64,000 nt of DNA from Dyadobacter sp. CY347 (GTDB taxonomy: Bacteria > Bacteroidota > Bacteroidia > Cytophagales > Spirosomataceae): the NCBI RefSeq assembly GCF_021502655.1, contig NZ_JAKFFT010000002.1:1116001-1180000 (forward strand), written 5' to 3'. The notes beneath the pieces are model-generated. The model had not been told where the DNA came from. It saw only the letters and a list, made by a program, of their open reading frames with translations, and did no database searches. A program made the position numbers and the translations under genes. Position 1 is the stretch's first letter; each line of letters starts with the position of its first letter. Below, piece by piece: positions 24,380-33,119 of the stretch.

Positions 24380-27300
24380 ATGAATCCACTTAGACGAAAT
24401 CCCCTCCCGGGGCTTTGCAGGTTTCTTTGTGCCGTAATGGTAGCAGGGATTATGCATTCTCCGGGCATTGTTCCGGCCGCGTTTGCGTCCGCAGCATTAG
24501 CACATAATCTGGCTCATAGCGTCGATAAAACCCTGACGGGTAAGGTGATTGATGAAAAAAATACGCCATTGCCGGGTGTAAGCGTCGTAATTAAAGGAAC
24601 CAGCAGGGGAACAACCACAGGCACAGACGGAAGTTTCACCTTGGTTGTTGAAGACGCAGCCCAGACGCTTACTTTCTCCTTCATCGGATATACATCCCAG
24701 GATGTGGCCATTGGCAATCAATCTGCATTTAATGTCACCTTACTGCCTAGCAGCGAGGAACTTACAGAAGTGGTGGTTGTGGGTTACGGAACGCAATCTT
24801 CGGCGGCTGTAACGGGAGCGGTGAGCAACATTCAGGCCAAAGACCTGATCCGCACGCCCTCCGTTGGAACTTCTGATGCATTGGTAGGCCGGGTTCAGGG
24901 GATTACCGCGCGGAAAGCTGATGCCCGCCCGGGTGCTGCAACCACGATCCAGATCAGGAACCTGGGAACCCCGCTTTTTGTCATCGACGGTATTCCATCC
25001 GATGCAGCGAACTTCAATAACCTGGGCCAGAATGACATTGAAAGCGTTTCGATCCTGAAAGATGCTTCTGCCGCAGTATATGGATTGCGTGCAGCGAACG
25101 GCGTTGTGCTGGTCACAACAAAGAGAGGAAAAGCAGGCGACGGTCCTGCCAGGATCAACATTTCGGGTTACTATGGTTTGCAGAATTTTACGCGTTATCC
25201 TAAGCCTGCGAGCGCTTACCAGCATATGCGGGGCCTCGTGGAATCGGATGTAAACCAGGGCCGTACGCCTTCCATCACGCCTGAGGAGCTCGCCAAGTGG
25301 AAAGCTGGCACCGAAAAGGGCTATCAGAGTTTTGATTATTACAAAATGGTCATGCGTCCCAATGTGCCGCAATTTTCGTTAAATGCCAATGTTTCAGGTG
25401 GCACTGAAAAGATCAGCTATTTCCTTTCAGTAGGACATTTAAATCAGGATGCATTGATCAAAGACTACAATTTCAAACGCACGAACGTGCAGGCGAACGT
25501 GGAGTCGAGCATTACCAAGAGGCTGAAAGTCGGCGCGCAGATCAGCGCGCGGATCGAAGACCGTTTTCAGGTGGGCGTGCCTGGGCTGGACGATTATTTC
25601 AACCCGTTCCTGAGTATTTTCACGATGTGGCCCACCGAGCGCCCATACGCCAACGACAATCCTAAATACATCAACCAGACGCACAATGTAAATGTGAACC
25701 CCGCCACGTATAAGCGGGACATTACGGGTTACATTGACGAGATCACGCGTGTTGTGAAGGGCAACTTTTATGCAGAATATGATTTTGCATTCGGCCTGAA
25801 AGTGAAAGGAACGTATTCATATCAATACCACAATTTCGATTTTGACGGTTTTGAATACACTTATGATGCTTACAATTACGATGCAGCAACAGACAAATAC
25901 AATGTCGTAGCAGGTGGGGGAAACCAGAATCCCTGGCGCGAACGCCGTAAGCGCAACATTGTGGACCGTTTCGCGCAGTTGCAGCTGAATTATAGCAAAA
26001 TTTTCGGCGATCACGAACTTTCTGCAGTAGCGGCTTACGAGCAGTCGGATAATGTGAACACTTACCTGGTTGTGCACACCGTTCCGCCCAATAATTACAT
26101 TCCGTTAATGTCATTTGCCAATCAGGATTTGCTGATCGATGAATGGAGCACGGAAGCACGCGCCGGATACATTGGCCGTGTGAATTATAATTTTAAACAA
26201 AAATATCTGCTCGAAGCCGTGGGTCGTTACGATGGTTCTTTCCTGTATGCACCCGGAAAAAGGTTCGGTTTTTTCCCTGGCGTTTCGGCAGGCTGGCGAA
26301 TCTCGGAAGAGAATTTTTTCAAAGGAAAGCTTGAAAACGTGTTCAGCAGCTTGAAAATCCGCGCTTCATATGGTCGCACGGGGAGTGACAGGAATGCCAC
26401 TGTTGCCAACGAACCATTCATTGTTGCCCCTTTCAGTTATTTGCCAGGCTATAACTTCCTGCAGGGAAGCGCCATTTTCAATGGACAGTATAATATTGGC
26501 GTAAGGCCGCGCGGATTGCCCATTACAACGCTTTCCTGGATCACAAACATTTCTACGAACCTCGGAATTGACTTCGGTTTGCTGGGCGGCAAATTGAATG
26601 GTCAGGTTGATATTTTCCAAAGAAAAAGAGACGGACTTCCTGCTGCGCGTTATGATGTGCTGCTGCCGTCGGAAGTGGGTTACACATTGCCCAACGAAAA
26701 CCTGAACAGTGATACGCACCGCGGAATTGAAGGGGTGTTGACATACAAAAGCTCCGTTGGCCAAATTGACTACACGGTAAGCGCCAATGCAACATTATCC
26801 CGCCGCCGTGACCTGGATTTCTACAAACCGCGTTTTGGTAATTCCTATAATGAATACCGCGACTCATACGTAGACCGCTGGGGCAACATCAACTGGGGTT
26901 ACCAGGTAGAAGGCCAGTTTCAATCACAGGAACAAATTGAAAGCCACCCGATCGACAATGACGGACAGGGCAACCGCACGCATTTGCCAGGGGATTTTAT
27001 TTACAAAGATGTGAATGGTGATGGCATTATCAACGGTCTGGACGAGCGTCCGATCGGTTACGCGGAAGGCGCGAACCCTTACCTGAGCTTTGCGCTTAAC
27101 GGAAGCGTTTCTTACAAAGGTTTCTCGCTGTTTGCAGATTTTGCAGGAGCTTCTTTACAAAGTTTCCAGCGTGCTTTTGAATTGAAAGTCCCCTACCAGA
27201 ACAACGGAACATCGCCACACTTCATGCTCGAAGACCGCTGGCACCGTGAAGATCCTTTTGACCCGAACAGCAAATGGATCCCCGGAACTTACCCTGCGAT

Positions 27301-27583
27301 CAGAAAGGACAATTCGAGCCATGTGAATTTCCGTAAAAGTGATTTCTGGATTACCAATGTTCGGTATATCCGCCTCAGGAACATTGAGTTAGGTTATAGT
27401 TTTGATCCAAAGGTTTTCAAGAAACTGGGAAGCAGCGGCCTTCGGGTGTATGTGAACGCAAGCAATCTGTTCTCGATCGACAATGTAAAGAAGTATGAGA
27501 TCGATCCCGAGATATCGTCCGGTAATGCGCTCGTGTATCCGCAGCAACGCTTGTTTAACGCCGGTTTCAGTATCAATTTTTAA
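24380..27583 (+). CDS. SusC/RagA family TonB-linked outer-membrane transporter
   Basis: Outer-membrane pore of a SusCD uptake complex, 1067 residues. After the signal region comes a carboxypeptidase-regulatory-like domain (LTGKVIDEKNTPLPGVSVVIKG, residues 52-73 onward), the TonB box/plug start ELTEVVVVGYGTQ (near 129-141), plug motifs IRNLGTPLFVIDGIP and SILKDASAAVYGLRAANGVVLVTTK, and the beta-barrel up to the final strand FNAGFSINF. The N-terminus (LRRNPLPGLCRFLCAVMVAG) is longer than usual before the hydrophobic core. SusC pairs with the SusD lipoprotein 12 bases downstream to take up glycans or peptides. No glycoside hydrolase is nearby, so the substrate cannot be inferred. Confidence 0.95.
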   Translation: MNPLRRNPLPGLCRFLCAVMVAGIMHSPGIVPAAFASAALAHNLAHSVDKTLTGKVIDEKNTPLPGVSVVIKGTSRGTTTGTDGSFTLVVEDAAQTLTFSFIGYTSQDVAIGNQSAFNVTLLPSSEELTEVVVVGYGTQSSAAVTGAVSNIQAKDLIRTPSVGTSDALVGRVQGITARKADARPGAATTIQIRNLGTPLFVIDGIPSDAANFNNLGQNDIESVSILKDASAAVYGLRAANGVVLVTTKRGKAGDGPARINISGYYGLQNFTRYPKPASAYQHMRGLVESDVNQGRTPSITPEELAKWKAGTEKGYQSFDYYKMVMRPNVPQFSLNANVSGGTEKISYFLSVGHLNQDALIKDYNFKRTNVQANVESSITKRLKVGAQISARIEDRFQVGVPGLDDYFNPFLSIFTMWPTERPYANDNPKYINQTHNVNVNPATYKRDITGYIDEITRVVKGNFYAEYDFAFGLKVKGTYSYQYHNFDFDGFEYTYDAYNYDAATDKYNVVAGGGNQNPWRERRKRNIVDRFAQLQLNYSKIFGDHELSAVAAYEQSDNVNTYLVVHTVPPNNYIPLMSFANQDLLIDEWSTEARAGYIGRVNYNFKQKYLLEAVGRYDGSFLYAPGKRFGFFPGVSAGWRISEENFFKGKLENVFSSLKIRASYGRTGSDRNATVANEPFIVAPFSYLPGYNFLQGSAIFNGQYNIGVRPRGLPITTLSWITNISTNLGIDFGLLGGKLNGQVDIFQRKRDGLPAARYDVLLPSEVGYTLPNENLNSDTHRGIEGVLTYKSSVGQIDYTVSANATLSRRRDLDFYKPRFGNSYNEYRDSYVDRWGNINWGYQVEGQFQSQEQIESHPIDNDGQGNRTHLPGDFIYKDVNGDGIINGLDERPIGYAEGANPYLSFALNGSVSYKGFSLFADFAGASLQSFQRAFELKVPYQNNGTSPHFMLEDRWHREDPFDPNSKWIPGTYPAIRKDNSSHVNFRKSDFWITNVRYIRLRNIELGYSFDPKVFKKLGSSGLRVYVNASNLFSIDNVKKYEIDPEISSGNALVYPQQRLFNAGFSINF

Positions 27584-27595
27584 TTCAAATTCGCT

Positions 27596-29479
27596 ATGCA
27601 ACGATTTTCAAAATATATCCTAGCTCTCGTCGTCCTGATCATGTCTGGATGCGCGGAAGAGTGGCTGGACAGAAAGCCGCAAAACATCATTCTGGAAGAC
27701 CAGATCTGGAACGATCCCAAGCTGATCACCGGTCTGCTTGCCAACTATTACGACCGTTTGCCTTATCACACGGACCTCAACCACGGCTCGACAACGGATA
27801 ATGCGATCCCCAACAAAGAAGGCTGGCAGGATTTTGCGGCATACGACGAGGCCATGTGGTCTAACAATGACGACGCCCGGAACAACATTGTCACTTACGC
27901 ATTCGAGCGGTGGCGACTTTGGGATTATGTACTGGTAAGGGACATTAATCTGGCCCTTGAGAACATTGAGAAATTTGGCACTTCACTGACAGAAGATCAA
28001 AAAATACTGTTTTCAGCAGAGCTCCGCTTCCTGAGAGCGCAGGTTTATTTTGATCTGGTGAAAAGAATGGGCGGTGTGCCGCTGGTTACCAAGCAGTTGA
28101 TTTACGACTACAATGGTGATCCGTCATACCTGCAGCAGCCGCGCGCCAAAGAAGAGGAAGTGTATGATTTCATTGCTTCCGAACTCGATGCGATCAAAGA
28201 CCAGCTGGGCAATGGCGGCAGCAACACGCGCGCCAACAAATACACTGCTATGGCATTGAAAAGCCGCGCAATGCTTTACGCCGGCTCGATTGCCAAATAC
28301 AACAACCTGATGGCTTCCCCAATTGCAACACCCGGCGGAGAAGTGGGGATCCCGGCATCCCGGGCAGCTGATTACTATGCCAAATCACTGGCGGCTTCGG
28401 AGGAGATCATTAACAGCGGCATGTATTCGCTTTACAAAACAAACCCGAACCTGGGTGAGAACTTTTATGATGCAGTAACTAAAAAATCGGCTAATACCGA
28501 GATCATCCTGGCGCAGGATTTTTTGGTAAGTAAAGACAAGCGACATGGTTTTACGTATGATAACATTGCCCGCAATGTGCGTGAAGACAACCTGTCTTCT
28601 TCATCCATCACGCCATCGCTGAACCTGGTTGAGGATTTTGAATATCTAGACGGCACTTCCGGCGAGCTGAGAACGCGTAACGCAGGGAATACGGACTACA
28701 TCTATTATAATAATGTAGCCGATGTGTTTGCCAACAAAGATGCCCGCCTTTACGGCACGGTGGTTTATCCCGGAACATCTTTCCGCGGCACGCCGGTGCA
28801 GATCCAGGCTGGGGTGAAAGTTTGGAGCGGCGCTACGAACAGTTTTCAGAACGTGGAATCCAACACATTGGGCTCCACGTATGAAGATGGCGGCTTACTA
28901 ACCGGGTCATCGGGCCCGCAGCGTTCTCAGACTGAGGTTACTAACTCGGGTTTTTATCTGAGAAAATATGTGGATCAAACTGCCATGTCGAGCACACGCG
29001 GGATCCGAAGCGATATGTGGTGGGTGCGTTATCGCCTGGGTGAAATTTACCTGAATGCCGCGGAAGCAGCATTGGAAACAGGTAAAACAGCCAATGCATT
29101 GAAATATGTAAACCTGGTCCGCGAAAGGGCCGGATTTGGCGCAAACAGCCTCAAAACCCTTACAATAGCGCGCCTGCAAAACGAAAGACGCGTAGAGCTG
29201 GCATTTGAAGACCATCGCGTGTGGGACCTGAAAAGGTGGCGGATCGCACATGAGCTATGGAACGGAAACGCCTCGAATCCCGATGCGGTCATGTACGCAT
29301 TGTACCCTTACCGCATTGTGCGCCCGGGACATGCGACACACGGAAAATACGTGTTCGACAAACTCGTTGCGCCCCGTTTCCGCGCGCCGCGGTTCTTTCA
29401 GATGGGCAATTACTATTCGTCCATTGAACAGATCGTGATCGATAACAACCCTAAAATTGTCAGGAACCCATTTCATTGA
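27596..29479 (+). CDS. SusD/RagB family nutrient-binding lipoprotein
   Basis: Surface lipoprotein that caps the SusC pore and binds substrate, 627 residues. Lipobox MSGC near residue 19, then the family N-terminus CAEEWLDRKPQNIILEDQIW, helical TPR-like repeats (LRFLRAQVYFDLVKRMGGVPL, TAMALKSRAMLYAGSIAKY), and the C-terminal RLGEIYLNAAEAALETGKT ... ERRVELAFEDHRVWDLKRWR, all typical of SusD/RagB (SusD_RagB domain). It is co-transcribed with susC and with the DUF3823 gene that begins 8 bases after its stop. Confidence 0.95.
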   Translation: MQRFSKYILALVVLIMSGCAEEWLDRKPQNIILEDQIWNDPKLITGLLANYYDRLPYHTDLNHGSTTDNAIPNKEGWQDFAAYDEAMWSNNDDARNNIVTYAFERWRLWDYVLVRDINLALENIEKFGTSLTEDQKILFSAELRFLRAQVYFDLVKRMGGVPLVTKQLIYDYNGDPSYLQQPRAKEEEVYDFIASELDAIKDQLGNGGSNTRANKYTAMALKSRAMLYAGSIAKYNNLMASPIATPGGEVGIPASRAADYYAKSLAASEEIINSGMYSLYKTNPNLGENFYDAVTKKSANTEIILAQDFLVSKDKRHGFTYDNIARNVREDNLSSSSITPSLNLVEDFEYLDGTSGELRTRNAGNTDYIYYNNVADVFANKDARLYGTVVYPGTSFRGTPVQIQAGVKVWSGATNSFQNVESNTLGSTYEDGGLLTGSSGPQRSQTEVTNSGFYLRKYVDQTAMSSTRGIRSDMWWVRYRLGEIYLNAAEAALETGKTANALKYVNLVRERAGFGANSLKTLTIARLQNERRVELAFEDHRVWDLKRWRIAHELWNGNASNPDAVMYALYPYRIVRPGHATHGKYVFDKLVAPRFRAPRFFQMGNYYSSIEQIVIDNNPKIVRNPFH

Positions 29480-29487
29480 TCCATTAT

Positions 29488-30177
29488 ATGAAAGCGACTC
29501 ACATTCATTTTAAATTTCTGGCCATGCTGGCGCTCTCGGCGCTGCTTGGTGCCTGCGAAAAAGACAACCGCGTTGAGCCAAAATCGGTGCTTACGGGCCG
29601 GGTTGTGTACGAAGGGCAGCCCGTAGGGCTGCGCTCCAATGGGGTGCAGCTGGAACTCTGGCAGCGCGGATATCAATTATTTACCAAAATCCCTGTGCAT
29701 GTAAAGCAGGACGGAACATTCTCCGCCGCATTGTTTGATGGCAATTACAAACTTGTCAGGCTGCGGGGCAATGGTCCGTGGGTGGATAATACGGACACTA
29801 TTGAAGTTGCGCTGAATGGAAGTGCGCAGCTGGATGTTCCGGTTCAGCCTTATTTTGTATTTCAAAATGAAAATTATGCAAAAGGCGAAGGGAAAGTTTC
29901 GGCAACATTCAACCTGAAACAAATCAACGCTTCACGAACATTGGAAAGGGTGAACCTATATATCGGCACCACCAGCATTGTGGATCCAAACAACAACGCA
30001 GCCAACGCCCAGGAAATCGCCGCTAACATCAAAGACCTCTCAAAACCAATCACCCTAACCGCCACACTCTCCCCCGCACTAGCCGGCAGGGAGTATGTAT
30101 ATGCAAGGGTCGGCGTGAAGACATCAGGGGTAGGCGAGATGCTGTTCGGGATGCCACAGAAGGTGATGTTGAAGTAG
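29488..30177 (+). CDS. DUF3823 domain lipoprotein
   Basis: Third gene of the SusCD unit. From ATG 29488 it is a 229-residue lipoprotein (lipobox LGAC, near residue 22) with an N-terminal DUF3823 beta-sandwich (LTGRVVYEGQPVGLRSNGVQLELWQRGY ... FDGNYKLVRLRGNGPW) and a second Ig-like half (VSATFNLKQINASRTLERVNLYIG). Such proteins are found in PULs and are probably surface glycan-binding proteins; binding is not shown. The first possible start, TTG 29476, overlaps the susD stop and precedes the signal peptide, so it was not used. Confidence 0.85.
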   Translation: MKATHIHFKFLAMLALSALLGACEKDNRVEPKSVLTGRVVYEGQPVGLRSNGVQLELWQRGYQLFTKIPVHVKQDGTFSAALFDGNYKLVRLRGNGPWVDNTDTIEVALNGSAQLDVPVQPYFVFQNENYAKGEGKVSATFNLKQINASRTLERVNLYIGTTSIVDPNNNAANAQEIAANIKDLSKPITLTATLSPALAGREYVYARVGVKTSGVGEMLFGMPQKVMLK

Positions 30178-30180
30178 CGT

Positions 30181-30380
30181 GCTACCATCCCTGTCAAGCT
30201 GAGCTACCAGCCTTGTTATGCTAAGCTACCACCCCTGTCATGCTGAGCTACCACCCCTGTCATGCTAAGCTACCACCCCTGTCACGCTGAGCTACCACCC
30301 CTGTCATGCTGAGCTACCACCCCCTGTCATGCTGAGCTACCACCCCTGTCATGCTGAGCGTACCACCCCTGTCATGCTGA
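30181..30380. repeat. 22-bp tandem repeat array (9 units)
   Basis: Nine head-to-tail units close to GCTACCACCCCTGTCATGCTGA (22 bp; two units have 23 bp), starting 4 bases after the DUF3823 stop. Units 1 and 2 are the most diverged; units 3, 6 and 8 are identical. Two inverted partial units reappear at 30504-30536 (CATGACAGGG...AGCTCAGCATAACAGGG). There is no spacer variation, so it is not a CRISPR array. Confidence 0.9.
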
Positions 30381-30536
30381 GCGGAGTCGAAGCACGGTAC
30401 CAAGGAGTAGCGTGCTTCGAGAACGCGCAGCATGACCGGGGTTGTAGCTAAGCGCCGCGCGCGCCCCCCCCCCCCCCGCCGCCGGGTGCGGCCCCCCCGC
30501 CCACCATGACAGGGTTAGTAGCTCAGCATAACAGGG
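30372..30536. repeat. REP-like hairpin and GC-rich block after the tandem array
   Basis: TCATGCTGAGCGGAGTCGAA... (30372-30396) is an imperfect inverted copy of 30411-30435 (CGTGCTTCGAGAACGCGCAG...), a 25-base hairpin of the REP kind that ends the tandem array. It is followed by a GC-rich block with a run of 14 C (30464-30477) and a second CCCCCCC, and by two inverted array units. The homopolymer and GC content suggest an assembly-prone site. Confidence 0.7.
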
Positions 30537-30547
30537 CCATAGTGTTA

Positions 30548-31453
30548 TCAAAACGCCTCTTCAATCAGCTCCCTGTTAATCAACGCGCCGGCCATGGAGC
30601 CGGCTGAGACTGCCAGGGCTACGGATCGGGCCATGTGCGAGTTGTCTCCCGCTGCGTAGATGCCTGGGATGGTGGTTTGCTGGAACGTTTCCAGCTTTAT
30701 GAGCCCGGTTTCTGTCAGTGCGCAGCCCAGTTGTTCAGGAATTTCAGAATGTTGTTTGAATGCGGGGCGTGAATAAATTGCTGTGATGGGCTCCTCGGAT
30801 TGGTCTTTGAAAACGATCTTTTCAAGGAGCCCATTTTTATGGATTAGCGACGCAATGGGTTTGTCGACAATGCGGATGTTGCGGGTGGAAATCTTTTCGG
30901 TTTGCTGAGGTGTCAGTTCGGAAGGGCCGTTTGTGAAAATGGTCAGATCTTTGGTCCAGTGGGAAATCATCTTGGCATATTCAAAACCTCCATCGCCATT
31001 TCCCAAGATGCCCGTTTTTTCATTTTTTACCTCGTAACCGTGGCAGTAGGGGCAATGTATGACCGAAATCCCCCAGCATTCGGCATAACCTCCAATGTCA
31101 GGCATTTGATCTTTTAAACCTGTGGCGAAAATCAGTTTTTTTGCATTGAATGTGTCGCCGCCAGCCGTTGCTATTTCAAATCCGTCGTCGGTTTTGCTGC
31201 CGGTTGTGGCCATGCCATTGTGGAACTTAACGGTTGGATAGTGATCTACTTGTTCTCTTCCAAGAAGTGCGATTTGTTTTGGGGTCTGTCCGTCTTGTGT
31301 AAGGAAATTGTGCGAATGGGGTGTTTGGGCGTTGCAAGGTTTGCCGCTGTCGATCACCAATGTTCTTCTTAATGACCTGCCCAGGCTCATTGCTGCTGAC
31401 AGTCCGGCATAACTTCCGCCAATAATAATTACTTCAAAATCAGTATTTTCCAT
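30548..31453 (-). CDS. NAD(P)/FAD-dependent oxidoreductase (thioredoxin reductase-like)
   Basis: A 301-residue flavoprotein with the TrxB fold. FAD motif IIGGSYAGLSAAMSLGRSL near residues 8-26, a CPYC pair (CPYCHGYEV) near 132-135, NAD(P) motif LGNGDGGFEYA, and C-terminal GIYAAGDNS. The CPYCHG motif and the N-terminal GGSYAGLSAA are typical of the HcaD/“thioredoxin reductase-like” group whose partner is often not thioredoxin. The ATG at 31453 was preferred; the upstream start at 31498 adds 15 residues without the nucleotide motif. The gene has its own promoter and is followed by the repeat array. Confidence 0.85.
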   Translation of the reverse strand: MENTDFEVIIIGGSYAGLSAAMSLGRSLRRTLVIDSGKPCNAQTPHSHNFLTQDGQTPKQIALLGREQVDHYPTVKFHNGMATTGSKTDDGFEIATAGGDTFNAKKLIFATGLKDQMPDIGGYAECWGISVIHCPYCHGYEVKNEKTGILGNGDGGFEYAKMISHWTKDLTIFTNGPSELTPQQTEKISTRNIRIVDKPIASLIHKNGLLEKIVFKDQSEEPITAIYSRPAFKQHSEIPEQLGCALTETGLIKLETFQQTTIPGIYAAGDNSHMARSVALAVSAGSMAGALINRELIEEAF

Positions 31454-31514
31454 GATGCTAAATGCTGTAAAGATTTGCTGCGCAGCCGTTTTTATCAACG
31501 GTGCGATGATAGCG

Positions 31515-31544
31515 TAAAGATAGGGAATGTTGCCTTATTTGCAA
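31515..31544 (-). promoter_or_regulatory. Promoter of the flavoprotein gene
   Basis: On the minus strand TTG (31542-31544), 19 bases, then TATCTTTA (31515-31522), one base off TAnnTTTG. It lies about 60 bases before the ATG at 31453. Confidence 0.4.
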
Positions 31545-31577
31545 CGTTGTTGCATGTTTAAATTTGCTTATAATAAA

Positions 31578-31613
31578 TAAAACCGGAAACCAATTAAGGT
31601 CCCCGGCTTTATG
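31578..31613 (-). terminator. Terminator of the RND efflux operon
   Basis: Minus strand: AAAGCCGGGGACC, loop TTAATT, GGTTTCCGGTTTT, then TTATTTATT. The stem holds with G-U pairs. It lies about 35 bases after the stop of the outer-membrane factor gene, the last gene of the operon. Confidence 0.65.
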
Positions 31614-31648
31614 CTACAAATCATGGCTAATAAAGTATCCTGAAAAAC

Positions 31649-33073
31649 TTATTTCCAACCACCGCCCAGGCTGCGGTAAAGGTCCACGCGGGCAATGAGC
31701 GACTGGCTGCGGATGAATGCGAGGTTCAGCTCAGCCTGTAAAGCATTTCCCTGGGCAGTAATCACTTCGAGATAGTTGGCCATATCGCTTTTGTAAAGCA
31801 ATTGTGCATTGGCAATGGCGGCCTGTAAAATGGTCACCTGGTTGTTGGCAATCGCTTCCTGTTCTTTTAATTTCTGCGTTTGGACCAAAGAATTGGAAAC
31901 CTCGCCGACAGCATTCAGCACCGATTGGCGAAATTCAATCACCGACTGTTCACGCTGGATCTTGGCAACTTCCAGATTGGTTTTCAATTGTCTTCTTGCC
32001 AGGATAGGACGCGCAATGGTCCCTGCCGCCAGCCCGAACAGCGAGCCGGGAATGTTGAACCAATTGCTGGATTTAAATGATTCGATCCCGCCACCTGCCG
32101 TAATGATCAGCGAAGGATACATACTTGCCTGCGAGACACCCAATTCTGCATTGGCAACCAAAACCGACATTTCCGCAGCCCTGACATCAGGACGGCGGCT
32201 CAGAACGGCTGCCGGAACGCCGGTGGCCAGGCTGTCGCTGGCATTGAAATCCGACAACTGCACATTCCGTGCAATGCTGTTGGGCATTTGTCCGGTTAAT
32301 ATTTGCAAGGCATTTTCCTGAATAGCAATGTCCTGTTCCAGCTGCGGAAGAAGCAATGCGATGGACTCGCGCTGCGCTTCGGATTGCTGAATGGAAAGCG
32401 AGGTAACTTCTCCCGCATCTTTCAACAAACGGGTGAGCCGCAATGTATTATCGCTCAGTTCGAGGTTGCTTTTGGCGATGGCCAGTTGTTTATCCAGCAT
32501 TAAAAGATTGAAAAAACCTTTGGCAATGTCGGCAACGAGCTTGGTTTGAACTGCTTTTGTAGCCTCATAGGTTTGCAGATACTGCCCTAATGTCGCTTGC
32601 TGCTGCCTGCGTATCTTGCCCCAAATGTCTGCTTCCCAGCTCAGGTTAACCGCGCCCAGATAGTTTTCAATGTGTTTTGATTTCAAAAAATTGCTGGCAC
32701 TAAGGCCGTTGAGACTGTTGCTTGAAGGGCGGTTATAAGTGCCGGTAATCTGTAAATCCAGGCTTGGGATTTGTAAAAACTTTGCCTGCTTCACCTGCTG
32801 TTCAGCCACGTCAATGCGTTTCAAAGCCAGTTGCAGGTCATAATTATAGGACAATCCGCGTTGGATAAGCCCTTGGAGCGTGGTGTCCGGGAAGAATTTT
32901 CTCCATTCCATATCTGCAATCGTCGCCGTGTCTGCAAAAGTGACATTGCGATACTGGGTAGGCAGGGCCACTTCGGGTCGTTGATAATCTTTGCTCACTT
33001 TGCAGGAGGCAAGCAGCACACTCGTCAGCAGAAAAAGCGGGATATATAGTTGATTCAATTTCGGTTTCATCAT
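31649..33073 (-). CDS. RND efflux outer-membrane factor lipoprotein (NodT/OprM family)
   Basis: TolC-like outer-membrane channel of the tripartite pump, 474 residues, with a lipoprotein signal (lipobox LLASC, Cys24). Two OEP repeats are present: WRKFFPDTTLQGLIQRGLSYNYDLQLALKRI / AEQQVKQAKFLQIPSLDLQ and ALLSRRPDVRAAEMSVLVANAELGVSQASMYPSL, the second carrying the family signature. Last gene of the operon tetR-adaptor-pump-channel, 46 bases after the pump gene. Confidence 0.94.
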   Translation of the reverse strand: MMKPKLNQLYIPLFLLTSVLLASCKVSKDYQRPEVALPTQYRNVTFADTATIADMEWRKFFPDTTLQGLIQRGLSYNYDLQLALKRIDVAEQQVKQAKFLQIPSLDLQITGTYNRPSSNSLNGLSASNFLKSKHIENYLGAVNLSWEADIWGKIRRQQQATLGQYLQTYEATKAVQTKLVADIAKGFFNLLMLDKQLAIAKSNLELSDNTLRLTRLLKDAGEVTSLSIQQSEAQRESIALLLPQLEQDIAIQENALQILTGQMPNSIARNVQLSDFNASDSLATGVPAAVLSRRPDVRAAEMSVLVANAELGVSQASMYPSLIITAGGGIESFKSSNWFNIPGSLFGLAAGTIARPILARRQLKTNLEVAKIQREQSVIEFRQSVLNAVGEVSNSLVQTQKLKEQEAIANNQVTILQAAIANAQLLYKSDMANYLEVITAQGNALQAELNLAFIRSQSLIARVDLYRSLGGGWK

Positions 33074-33119
33074 TGTGGTTCTTTGTTATGATAGTCGGTT
33101 TCGGATTTCAAAAGGCAGA

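Noticed and set aside
30181..30380. CRISPR array
   Set aside because: Units are 22 bp, head-to-tail with no unique spacers and no cas genes nearby.
30451..30505. Poly-C block as a genuine regulatory element
   Set aside because: A 14-C homopolymer with GC-only flanks is more likely repeat slippage or an assembly problem than a designed site.
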